A stretch of DNA of 5,045 bases from Verrucomicrobiota bacterium (GTDB lineage: Bacteria; Verrucomicrobiota; Verrucomicrobiia; Verrucomicrobiales; DEV007): contig JAQCER010000344.1 in the NCBI GenBank assembly GCA_027618625.1, positions 1 through 5,045 on the forward strand, written 5' to 3'. Positions within the stretch are counted from its first letter, which is position 1, and every line of letters begins with the position of its first letter. This document shows, in pieces, positions 1 to 5,045 of the stretch. The notes beneath the pieces were generated by a model. The model saw only the letters and a list, made by a program, of their open reading frames with translations, was not told where the DNA came from and ran no database searches. Made by a program: the position numbers and the translations under genes.

Positions 1-568
1 ATCGCGTGGAATCAGCAGCGGCTGATGTGGCTTCGACCGCCAGCATGCCGGCGGCCTGGTGATGACCGTGCCAGCCGGGGCTGGGGAATGGGCTCATCGT
101 CAGGATAACTTCAGGTCGCAGGGTTCGAATGAGGCGTGTGAGTCCTTCAACGGCGGCTTCGCGATCCCATTTTTCAAGAGTCATGGACGCGCTCTCGGTG
201 TAGGCCCAGTCGACTTGATCGAGAAAATGGCAGTCGCGGACGCCGAGCGTATCGAGGCAATCGCGCAGTTCCCGTTCGCGCAGGATTCCGAGGGCCGGGC
301 CCCATTGTGTGCCGACCATATTGCCGCCGCCTTCACCACGCGTGCAGTAGACGTGGGCTATGCGCTTCTTTTCCACAAGCGCATAGCGAGCCACGGTGGC
401 TGCCATCATTGTCTCGTCGTCCGGATGGGCGAGGACGGCTAGAATGTCCGTCTTGAGGAGATCGGCACCGGTGGATGGTTCGGACTGACCGACTGCTGAC
501 AGGGGTGCCAAAAACGTGAAAATCATTCCGGTGGAAATTGCTGTCAGGGAAATGAGCGAGCGGGTCAT
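1..568 (-). CDS. Exported PIG-L/LmbE-family zinc deacetylase, N-terminal part
   Basis: Read on the minus strand, 189 codons are open from ATG at 568 to the window edge, so the C-terminus is missing. Residues 1-27 look like a Sec signal peptide: MTRS, a hydrophobic stretch, then A25-V-G27 before Gln as a plausible cleavage site. The mature part opens with the PIG-L signature AVLAHPDDE (H48, D50, D51, E52). A second signature, PGWHGHHQAAG, carries H167, H169 and H170. In this family the first His and second Asp of HPDD and a late His bind zinc, and the first Asp is the catalytic base. Members hydrolyse N-acetyl groups on amino sugars or related glycans; the substrate here cannot be read. Export points to a periplasmic or surface substrate. 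Between the motifs lies TRGEGGGNMVG (76-86). An in-frame ATG at 610 would add 14 residues, but it gives a worse signal peptide and neither start has a clear ribosome site. The gene is divergent from thrB, 92 bp away. Confidence 0.9.
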   Translation of the reverse strand, partial: MTRSLISLTAISTGMIFTFLAPLSAVGQSEPSTGADLLKTDILAVLAHPDDETMMAATVARYALVEKKRIAHVYCTRGEGGGNMVGTQWGPALGILRERELRDCLDTLGVRDCHFLDQVDWAYTESASMTLEKWDREAAVEGLTRLIRTLRPEVILTMSPFPSPGWHGHHQAAGMLAVEATSAAADSTR

Positions 569-660
569 GAGCGAAACTGTATCGGATTTGGGTGGCGTTA
601 TCCATCTCATATGACAATCGACGCGAATGGTGATTCGGGAGCAGGTTCGCCCTGTTCAAA

Positions 661-1590
661 TTGGCGGATCTGGGGTATGACTCGCGCGTGGCCTTAGATA
701 CTCGCGACGACACCCCGACTTCTCCAGACACCGCACGCGTGCGGGTGCCTGGCAGTACATCCAATATTGGCCCCGGCTATGATTGCCTTGGGATTGCGTT
801 GACGGTTTACAATGACGTCACCGTATTCCGAACAGGAGATGGTGATTCGGCAATGAATGGCGCGCCAGAGCACCCGATGGTGGCCCAGTGCGCGGCAGCT
901 TTTTTCGAGAAAGCCGGGAAGCGACCATTTGCATTTCGATGGGAGATCGAGGGCGACGTGCCGATTTCGCGTGGGCTTGGCAGCAGTGTGACACTGAGGC
1001 TGGGAATTCTTCAGGCGCTGAACAAGCTGGCGGGCAGACCGCTGGACGCCCTGGGGCTGTTTCGCCTGTGCACCGAAATCGAAGGACATCCTGACAACGC
1101 AGCACCGGCGGTGTTCGGAGGATTTGTGATCACGAATGCGCACGGAGATTTTTTCCGTTTCGAAGTCGATCCCGCGCTGAAGTTCGTTTTGCTGGTGCCG
1201 GATCTGGAAGTGCTGACTGCGAATGCGCGCAAAGTTCTGCCGGACTCGATCCTGCACAAGGAGGCGGTGAACAATATGAGCAATGCATGCAGCATTACGG
1301 CAGCATTTGCCACGCGCGAGTATCACAAGCTGCGGGACACTTTTGATGACTATCTGCACCAGACGTATCGGCAGCATCTGGTGCCTGGTTTGTTCAATGT
1401 GATTCTAGCGGGGACTGAGGCTGGGGCACTGGGAGGATTCCTCAGTGGATCAGGATCAACCATTGCCTGCCTTACGGCTACTGATAACGCGGACAAAATT
1501 GCCGCCGCAATGCGTGATGCCTACACGGGAGGTCACGCTACGGAGACGCGCATCATTTCCGCAGATAATCAGGGGTCAACGACTGACTGA
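661..1590 (+). CDS. thrB: Homoserine kinase (GHMP kinase family)
   Basis: Phosphorylates L-homoserine with ATP to O-phosphohomoserine, the step before threonine synthase; cytosolic. All three GHMP motifs are present (numbering from 661): motif 1 VRVPGSTSNIGPGYDCLG (27-44), with N35 and D41 in the substrate region; motif 2 PISRGLGSSVTLR (101-113), the ATP phosphate-binding loop; and motif 3 GALGGFLSGSGSTIACL (255-271). IEGHPDNAAPAVFGG (140-154) is also typical of homoserine kinases. The length of 309 residues fits the family. In motif 2 most relatives have Ala after GSS and here it is Val110; I recall this in verrucomicrobial homologues but cannot verify it. The start is uncertain: TTG at 661 gives a 26-residue lead before the first conserved strand, and GTG at 688 gives a shorter one. 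Neither has a well-placed ribosome site (GGGAG at 637-641 is 19 nt from 661). The reading frame is closed by a TGA at 631. No other threonine-pathway gene is in the window. Confidence 0.93.
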   Translation: MADLGYDSRVALDTRDDTPTSPDTARVRVPGSTSNIGPGYDCLGIALTVYNDVTVFRTGDGDSAMNGAPEHPMVAQCAAAFFEKAGKRPFAFRWEIEGDVPISRGLGSSVTLRLGILQALNKLAGRPLDALGLFRLCTEIEGHPDNAAPAVFGGFVITNAHGDFFRFEVDPALKFVLLVPDLEVLTANARKVLPDSILHKEAVNNMSNACSITAAFATREYHKLRDTFDDYLHQTYRQHLVPGLFNVILAGTEAGALGGFLSGSGSTIACLTATDNADKIAAAMRDAYTGGHATETRIISADNQGSTTD

Positions 1591-1604
1591 TCGATGAAGG
1601 GAGG

Positions 1605-2060
1605 CTACTCTGCTGGTCGACGCAGGTTGAACTTCCCGTTGTCCCACTTTGATGAGTAGGTGGCATCGAACTTGCCTCCGGCGATGGTCGCAGTGTGGTG
1701 GAACTTTCCTCCCATGATGCCGAGATCGCTCTCGCCTGCCATTTGCCATGCTCCATCGCGGGGCTCGACATCGTAATCGACGGTGTAGTGGAATCGGAAT
1801 ACTTTCGCGAAGGTGCCCCAGTAGCGGAATTCGTAGTGTCCAGGGCGATCGGTTGGAGAGATGATGCAACGAAGTTTACCCGAATGGCGATTGGTGTCCG
1901 ATCTCCAGCTGCCGTCCCAGCGACCTTCAATGGTAGCGGTGCCGCTGCTTCCTGCCGGTGTGAGGGGCGTGTCGCGCCAGTCTCTGTGGAAGGTGGAACA
2001 GCTGGAACTGATGAGGGCGACGAGCAACATCAGGACGGCAAATAATCGTGGTGGTGTCAT
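1605..2060 (-). CDS. Small conserved lipoprotein of unknown function
   Basis: A 151-residue protein with a lipoprotein signal: MTPPR, a hydrophobic stretch (6-17), then SSS-C21-S. Serine at -3 is off the classical lipobox, but such serine-rich lipoboxes seem common in Verrucomicrobiota (recalled, not checked). If processed, Cys21 is acylated and the protein sits on a membrane facing the periplasm. After a Gly/Ser linker (37-42) comes one domain: IEGRWDGSWRSD (44-55), LRCIISP (63-69), YEFRYWGTFAKVFRFHYTV (77-95), GESDLGIMGG (109-118) and YSSKWDNGKFNLRRP (135-149). The alternation of aromatic and polar residues suggests an all-beta fold. I recall similar unnamed proteins in Planctomycetes and Verrucomicrobia but no experimentally assigned role, and no catalytic motif is visible. 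It ends 14 bp from the end of thrB, tail-to-tail, with no clear terminator between them. No good Shine-Dalgarno precedes the ATG. Confidence 0.8.
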   Translation of the reverse strand: MTPPRLFAVLMLLVALISSSCSTFHRDWRDTPLTPAGSSGTATIEGRWDGSWRSDTNRHSGKLRCIISPTDRPGHYEFRYWGTFAKVFRFHYTVDYDVEPRDGAWQMAGESDLGIMGGKFHHTATIAGGKFDATYSSKWDNGKFNLRRPAE

Positions 2061-2219
2061 CTGTCGAAATCATTGCACAGGGCCATGAAACTGGAAAGAC
2101 ACCAATTCAGCGGTTCAGCGGGCTCTCCGGAAAAAAATTGAACAACTGCCTGCGAGGGGGTGTCCCATTGGTGCCTTTGTGCGTCTAATCTAAAAGCGTT
2201 CCCATTTTCTCTCAAATCC

Positions 2220-2248
2220 ATTCTGCCGAATTTCACTTTGCATCACAA
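2220..2248 (-). promoter_or_regulatory. Possible minus-strand promoter facing the lipoprotein gene
   Basis: Read on the minus strand, TTGTGA (2243-2248) and CAGAAT (2220-2225) are separated by 17 bp, each matching the sigma70-type consensus at 4 of 6 positions. The -35 box lies inside the 2231-2255 palindrome. The implied transcript would have a leader of about 150 nt before the lipoprotein ATG at 2060, which weakens the case. The stretch 2061-2219 otherwise holds no gene or structure that I can support. Confidence 0.25.
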
Positions 2249-2255
2249 AGTGAAA
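2231..2255. promoter_or_regulatory. Operator-like perfect inverted repeat (site 1)
   Basis: Arms TTTCACTTTG (2231-2240) and CAAAGTGAAA (2246-2255) are exact reverse complements around a 5-nt centre, CATCA. A 10/10 dyad with a centre-to-centre half-site spacing of about 15 bp suits a dimeric winged-helix protein. It is not followed by a T-run, so it is not a terminator. It lies 50 bp upstream of the operon that encodes a membrane protein and a winged-helix regulator, and it sits between a -35-like and a -10-like box. The natural reading is an autoregulatory operator, most likely a repressor site. A second, less symmetric copy lies at 3379-3397. The binding protein is inferred from position only. 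Confidence 0.65.
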
Positions 2256-2266
2256 AGGTGTAGACT
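2238..2266 (+). promoter_or_regulatory. Probable promoter of the membrane protein/regulator operon
   Basis: TTGCAT (2238-2243) and TAGACT (2261-2266) are spaced by exactly 17 bp, matching the sigma70-type boxes at 3 of 6 and 4 of 6 positions. The right half of the 2231-2255 palindrome fills the spacer and the left half covers the -35 box, an arrangement typical of repression by occlusion. Transcription would begin near 2273, about 30 nt before the GTG start. Confidence 0.4.
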
Positions 2267-2273
2267 CCGAAGG

Positions 2274-2301
2274 TCCCTGAAAGCCGATCCCTGAAAGCCG
2301 A
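2274..2301 (+). repeat. Perfect 14-bp tandem duplication before the start codon
   Basis: The unit TCCCTGAAAGCCGA occurs twice without a gap (2274-2287 and 2288-2301), with identity running one base further (T at 2288 and 2302). It ends 3 bp before the GTG at 2305 and lies in the expected 5' leader. GAAAG at 2293-2297 is the nearest purine-rich stretch to the start (7 nt), and AAGG at 2270-2273 lies upstream of both copies. The first copy carries the in-frame TGA (2278-2280) that limits any upstream extension of the gene. Confidence 0.85.
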
Positions 2302-2304
2302 TTA

Positions 2305-3024
2305 GTGAAGTCATCCGAAACAGCCGAAGAACACCTCCGAGCGATTCGTGCGCTGATGGAGCGCTCGACGATTTATCGGGCGATTTCTGCCCCAGCGGCA
2401 CTGATGGGCGGGATCCTCGGAATTGTGGCGGGAGCTGTGCTTTGGTGGGTCGGTGGGCATCGTTATCCGTCCGGCGGGGAGTCCGGATGGTTGCCATTTG
2501 TCCTGACCTGGCTGATGGGCTACCTGGTGGTCGAGGCCATTAATTTTACGATGATTTATCGCAATGCGCGGCATCGCGGTGATCGGTTTCTGTCGCCTGG
2601 ATTAAGGCACGCGGTCCGCGCACTGGCACCGCCACTGCTCTGTGGGTGCGTGACGGGTGTCTCGCTCGCGGCGTTTTTAAATGACCTTGGCTTGTGCGCG
2701 ATCGTCTGGGTGATTTTCTTTGGTCTCGCTCTGTTGTCGACTGGCAGCTTTGCCCCTAAATCGCTGGTCTGGCTGGGCCGTGCGTTTGCATTTGCGGGCA
2801 TCGTAATGTTGCCGGTATACCTTGGTTTTGCGAATGAAACGACCAACCGCTTTCAGTATGCTGCGCTCATTATGGCGGTAACCTTTGGACTGTTTCACCT
2901 GATTTATGCGGCTGCAATCACGGGTGCGCAGGCGATGCGTCCGACGCACGCACAAGTTCCGTCCGTATTGCCATCGGTTCCTGCTGGCCGACCGGCAAAT
3001 AACCCCTTTCGATCCGCTTCATGA
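2305..3024 (+). CDS. Six-helix membrane protein paired with a winged-helix regulator
   Basis: A 239-residue protein of unknown function. A polar, charged N-terminal helix (EEHLRAIRALMERSTIYRAIS, about 8-28) is followed by six hydrophobic segments: about 27-50, 62-84, 105-127, 129-147, 154-174 and 184-207. The C-terminal tail (208-239) is Pro/Ala-rich and polar. Loops carry basic residues (YRNARHRGDR, 85-94), suggesting a cytoplasmic side there. The start is GTG at 2305: the frame is closed by TGA at 2278-2280, no other start codon lies between, and the next ATG (2356) would cut into the N-terminal helix that I recall as conserved in this protein type. The last bases overlap the next gene by ATGA, so the two are almost surely translated together. 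This suggests that the membrane protein works with, or is controlled by, the regulator. No transporter or enzyme motif is visible and I give no function. Confidence 0.85.
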   Translation: MKSSETAEEHLRAIRALMERSTIYRAISAPAALMGGILGIVAGAVLWWVGGHRYPSGGESGWLPFVLTWLMGYLVVEAINFTMIYRNARHRGDRFLSPGLRHAVRALAPPLLCGCVTGVSLAAFLNDLGLCAIVWVIFFGLALLSTGSFAPKSLVWLGRAFAFAGIVMLPVYLGFANETTNRFQYAALIMAVTFGLFHLIYAAAITGAQAMRPTHAQVPSVLPSVPAGRPANNPFRSAS

Positions 3025-3341
3025 GCCAGAAACCAACCAGTCGCTACGTCGATTTTTCGAAGCTGGACAAAACGATCCACGAGAAGGCGCGCTTGTCGAT
3101 CATGGCCCTGCTGGCAGCCAAGGCGGAGTGGAGTTTTCAGGATTTGAAGTCCGAACTCGACATGAGTGATGGCAATTTGATCACCCACCTGCGCGCCCTT
3201 CACAATAGTGATTATGTTTCCATGGAAAAGGATATGGAGAAGAGGCCCCAGTCCAAATATGCGCTCACTGCGACCGGACGTGTGGCATTCGAGCGGTATC
3301 TGGAGATCATGGAGCAAATCCTTAAGATGAGTAAATCCTGA
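3021..3341 (+). CDS. Winged-helix transcriptional regulator (HTH_34/MarR-like)
   Basis: A 106-residue single-domain DNA-binding protein. LDKTIHEKARLSIMALLAAKAEWSFQDLKSELDMSDGNLITHLRALHNSDYVSMEK (15-70) has the shape of the winged-helix family Pfam calls HTH_34: helix 1 with IHEKARLSIM (19-28), helix 2 FQDLKSELDM (39-48), recognition helix DGNLITHLRALHNSDYV (50-66), then a wing with KRPQSKYALTATGR (74-87). A C-terminal helix (89-104) probably dimerises. No ligand or metal-binding cysteines are seen. The ATG overlaps the stop of the membrane-protein gene (ATGA), and no ribosome site is visible in the preceding 20 nt, so translation is likely coupled. The palindrome at 2231-2255 in front of the operon is the obvious candidate operator, and a related motif follows the gene at 3379-3397. 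Repressor rather than activator is inferred from the overlap of that palindrome with promoter-like boxes. Confidence 0.9.
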   Translation: MSQKPTSRYVDFSKLDKTIHEKARLSIMALLAAKAEWSFQDLKSELDMSDGNLITHLRALHNSDYVSMEKDMEKRPQSKYALTATGRVAFERYLEIMEQILKMSKS

Positions 3342-3354
3342 AAGCGGAAATAGG

Positions 3355-3373
3355 AAACACACCGTGTTTTTTT
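3355..3373 (+). terminator. Possible weak intrinsic terminator after the regulator gene
   Basis: AAACAC (3355-3360) pairs with GTGTTT (3364-3369) across a 3-nt loop, and the hairpin runs into seven T residues (3367-3373). It starts 13 nt after the regulator stop codon. The stem is short and AT-rich with three G-C or C-G pairs at most, so efficiency would be modest. Confidence 0.45.
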
Positions 3374-3378
3374 GGTTA

Positions 3379-3397
3379 TTCACTTTGTGTTGCAAAG
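3379..3397. promoter_or_regulatory. Second operator-like motif (site 2), upstream of ispH
   Basis: TTCACTTTG (3379-3387) is identical to 9 bp of the left arm of the 2231-2255 palindrome and is followed, after the same 5-nt spacing, by CAAAG (3393-3397). The outer right half (CATT instead of TGAA) has lost symmetry. The core CTTTG-N5-CAAAG is thus shared. The site follows the terminator-like hairpin and lies 79 bp before the ispH start. At the position matching the site 1 promoter there is TTGTGT (3385-3390), then 17 bp, then TAAGGA (3408-3413), a poor -10 box. It may bind the same regulator more weakly. Which gene it would control is inferred from position. Confidence 0.45.
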
Positions 3398-3476
3398 CAT
3401 TAAACCATAAGGATCTGTGTAATTTATTCTGTGAACAACTAATTTTCCAACTAACAAGACTAGAATCAGACAAACT
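3398..3476 (+). promoter_or_regulatory. AT-rich ispH leader with a -10-like box near the start
   Basis: This stretch is clearly richer in A and T than the genes around it. No Shine-Dalgarno sequence precedes the ispH ATG. TAGAAT (3461-3466) matches a -10 box at 5 of 6 positions and would start transcription within a few bases of the ATG, giving a nearly leaderless mRNA, but no -35 box stands at the right distance. TGTAAT (3418-3423) is another 5-of-6 match, also without a partner. The true promoter cannot be chosen from sequence alone. Confidence 0.3.
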
Positions 3477-4367
3477 ATGAGGATCCAATTGGCAAAACAT
3501 TACGGGATGTGTTTCGGGGTACGTGACGCTTTGAGCGCGACCCACAAGGCGGCATCGGAGGCTCCGGTGACGATGTTAGGGCAGTTGGTGCACAACCCCG
3601 TAGTGAGTGAGCACTTGAAGACGCTGGGGGTGCGCGACGGTGATCTGGATGCGATCGATAGCGCGACCACGCGCGATGTAGTGATCACTGCCCATGGGGC
3701 TTCGGATCGAAATCGCAGGGCTTGGCGTGATGCTGGTTTTCAAGTGACGGACACCACCTGTCCGCTGGTGAACAAAGCACACAAAGCACTCGCTCGACTG
3801 GTTGACGAAGGCTACTTCCCAGTGGTGATTGGCAAGGCGGGGCACGTGGAAGTGCGCGGTCTGGTGGGGGATTTTCCTCAGGCATGCGTGATCGAAACCG
3901 CCGGCGAGATTTCTCAGCTGCCATTCCATGCGAAGATCGGTGTGGTCAGTCAGACGACGCAGCAGATCGACCGAGTGCGGGTTCTGGTGCGGGCGATCCA
4001 GGCATTTCACCCGGAATCAGAAGTTCGGTTTGTCGATACCGTGTGTCAGCCTACCAAGGATCGGCAGGCGGCGCTGGTCGAGCTCTGTCAGAACAATGAG
4101 GTCGTTGTGGTCGTAGGTGGCAAGAACAGCAACAACACCCACCAGCTGGTGGCCAAAGCCAATGAGCTGGGGGCAAAAAGATACCACGTTGAACATGCCG
4201 ATGACGTGCAGCCAGAGTGGATCGCTGGCGTCGAGACCGTAGGCGTGACGGCAGGGACTTCGACCCTCGACGAAAGCGTGCAGAGTGTTGTCGAGCGCCT
4301 GAAGCAGCTCGCGGAGGAACAAGAAACGCCTAGGTTGCTGCAACGGCTTGCGGCGGCTGTTGGATGA
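3477..4367 (+). CDS. ispH: 4-hydroxy-3-methylbut-2-enyl diphosphate reductase (IspH/LytB)
   Basis: Last enzyme of the MEP isoprenoid pathway: it reductively dehydrates HMBPP to isopentenyl and dimethylallyl diphosphate on an iron-sulfur cluster; cytosolic. The three cluster cysteines are in their family contexts: C12 in GMCFGVRDA, C95 in DTTCPLVNKAH and C190 in DTVCQPTKDRQ. Substrate-pocket residues are also present: H39 (VHNPVV), H73 (AHGAS), H123 and E125 (GHVEVRG), T160/T161 (VSQTTQ), S218 and N220 (GGKNSNNTHQL), and S262 (TAGTSTLDE). The length of 296 residues is normal, so the gene looks intact and functional. The ATG start gives the standard N-terminus MRIQLAKHYGMCFGVR. A 135-bp AT-rich gap with a terminator-like hairpin separates it from the regulator gene, so it probably has its own promoter. 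The operator-like motif at 3379-3397 lies in that gap. maf follows after 89 bp with no terminator visible, so the two may share a transcript. Confidence 0.97.
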   Translation: MRIQLAKHYGMCFGVRDALSATHKAASEAPVTMLGQLVHNPVVSEHLKTLGVRDGDLDAIDSATTRDVVITAHGASDRNRRAWRDAGFQVTDTTCPLVNKAHKALARLVDEGYFPVVIGKAGHVEVRGLVGDFPQACVIETAGEISQLPFHAKIGVVSQTTQQIDRVRVLVRAIQAFHPESEVRFVDTVCQPTKDRQAALVELCQNNEVVVVVGGKNSNNTHQLVAKANELGAKRYHVEHADDVQPEWIAGVETVGVTAGTSTLDESVQSVVERLKQLAEEQETPRLLQRLAAAVG

Positions 4368-4456
4368 TGGTTGGAGTCTTTGGCTGACGGACAAAACTGC
4401 GATTGTGCAAAATCCGGCTTGAACGGTGCGCGGTGGCGTAGGACTCTCCGGCACCC

Positions 4457-5045
4457 TTGCCCGCCCGTTCTCTCATCCTTGGATCCAGTTCTCCGCGCCG
4501 CAGCCAACTGATGGCTGAGGAGGGGTATGTCTTTGAGGTGGTGGCTTCAGAGGCGGAGGAGAGTAACTGCATCCAATCGAATCTGGGTGAATTGGTCGCT
4601 GAAAATGCACGGAGCAAGGCCCAGTGGGTAGCCGAACGGTATCCTGCCGCAATTGTCATCGGCGCCGACACTCTGGTGGCGATCGATGGTGAGGCGCTCG
4701 GCAAACCTCGGCATATGGATGAGGCGGTGCAAATGATCGAGCGCCTGTCCGGGCGCACGCATGAAGTGAGCACGGGAGTGGCACTGTGCTGCGTCGAATT
4801 GAACCAGTCCGAGAAATTTCACGTTGTGACGCGGGTGACATTCAAGGAATTGAAAAGGGAGCAAATTGCGAGTTACTTTGCCAAAGTGAACCCGCTGGAC
4901 AAGGCGGGCGCATACGGTGCTCAGGAACATGGCGATGAGATTATCGAAAGGATTGATGGCTCTTGGAGCAACGTCGTGGGTTTGCCTATGGATGAGTTGA
5001 GAGTGCGCTACAGTGCGTTTTTGCAAGGGCTGGAGGTAATCGCGT
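4457..5045 (+). CDS. maf: Maf-family nucleotide pyrophosphatase (YhdE-type), 3' end cut
   Basis: Maf proteins hydrolyse non-canonical or excess nucleoside triphosphates to monophosphate and pyrophosphate. Signatures present: LILGSSSPRRSQL (6-18) with S12, R14 and R15; IGADTLVA (68-75) with the catalytic-base candidate D71; LGKPR (81-85) with K83; LSGRTHEVSTGV (97-108); DKAGAYGAQ (148-156); and NVVGLPM near 174-180. SPRR, GADT and DKAGAYG match the YhdE subgroup (dTTP/UTP pyrophosphatase) rather than YceF (m7GTP), so that activity is inferred. The frame is closed by TAG at 4439-4441, and the only usual start codon before the SPRR motif is TTG at 4457; the next ATG (4511) would delete that motif. 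AGGA at 4440-4443 is a poor ribosome site, 13 nt away. The 196 codons seen match a full Maf, so only the last few residues are probably missing. It lies 89 bp after ispH. Confidence 0.94.
   Translation, partial: MPARSLILGSSSPRRSQLMAEEGYVFEVVASEAEESNCIQSNLGELVAENARSKAQWVAERYPAAIVIGADTLVAIDGEALGKPRHMDEAVQMIERLSGRTHEVSTGVALCCVELNQSEKFHVVTRVTFKELKREQIASYFAKVNPLDKAGAYGAQEHGDEIIERIDGSWSNVVGLPMDELRVRYSAFLQGLEVIA

Noticed and set aside
569..660. Possible thrB promoter TTGGGT (588-593) with TATGAC (610-615).
   Set aside because: The boxes match weakly with 16-bp spacing, and similar matches arise by chance in a spacer of this size.
677..697. Short ORF from ATG 677 (six codons ending in TAG) overlapping the thrB start, as a possible leader peptide.
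   Set aside because: It has no Thr or Ile codon run, no attenuator hairpin follows, and it overlaps thrB in another frame.
1695..2045. Long plus-strand reading frame opposite the lipoprotein gene.
   Set aside because: It is the antisense shadow of a minus-strand gene with a signal peptide and lipobox; its own translation shows no domain or start signal.
2904..3545. 213-residue minus-strand reading frame across the regulator gene and the ispH leader.
   Set aside because: It is antisense to two well-supported genes and runs through the terminator-like hairpin and operator motif; its translation is low-complexity and unlike known proteins.
3773..3791. Direct repeat CAAAGCA twice within ispH.
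   Set aside because: It encodes the conserved NKAHKA segment next to the second cluster cysteine, so protein constraint explains it.
4875..4890. Third operator-like stretch, ACTTTG-C-CAAAGTGAA, inside maf.
   Set aside because: The half-sites are separated by 1 bp instead of 5, the outer arms do not match, and it is fully coding (YFAKVN), so it is most likely chance.

Overview
The window looks like ordinary chromosomal DNA of a GC-moderate, Gram-negative-type bacterium. My best guess is the Verrucomicrobiota (PVC group). This rests on remembered family resemblance of several proteins (a homoserine kinase with GLGSSVTLR in its ATP loop, a small lipoprotein with a GRW-x-G-x-W-x-SD start, and a six-helix membrane protein paired with a LDKTIHEKARL-type winged-helix regulator). 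It also fits a lipobox with serines before the cysteine and weak or absent Shine-Dalgarno sequences. No database search was possible, so the assignment is inference. No rRNA, tRNA, CRISPR array, insertion sequence or phage gene is visible.

Layout. (1) 1-568, minus strand: N-terminal part of an exported PIG-L/LmbE-type zinc deacetylase, cut by the left edge. (2) 569-660: a 92-bp divergent spacer with no confident promoter. (3) 661-1590, plus: homoserine kinase (thrB). (4) 1605-2060, minus: small lipoprotein of unknown function, tail-to-tail with thrB across 14 bp. (5) 2061-2304: 244-bp divergent control region with a perfect 10-bp inverted repeat lying between or over promoter-like elements, and a perfect 14-bp tandem duplication just before the next start codon. 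(6) 2305-3024 and 3021-3341, plus: a six-helix membrane protein and a winged-helix regulator overlapping by ATGA. (7) 3342-3476: a small terminator-like hairpin, a second copy of the operator-like motif, and an AT-rich leader. (8) 3477-4367, plus: ispH, the last enzyme of the MEP isoprenoid pathway. (9) 4457-5045, plus: maf, a house-cleaning nucleotide pyrophosphatase of YhdE type, starting at a forced TTG and cut by the right edge just before its expected end.

How it fits together. thrB (threonine synthesis), ispH (isoprenoids) and maf (nucleotide pool cleaning) are housekeeping genes without a shared pathway. The most interesting part is the membrane protein/regulator pair. Its promoter carries a palindrome (TTTCACTTTG - 5 nt - CAAAGTGAAA), and a closely related motif (TTCACTTTG - 5 nt - CAAAG) recurs once more, right after the regulator gene and upstream of ispH. 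The simplest model is an autoregulated pair whose regulator also touches ispH transcription. This is inference from motif recurrence and gene order.
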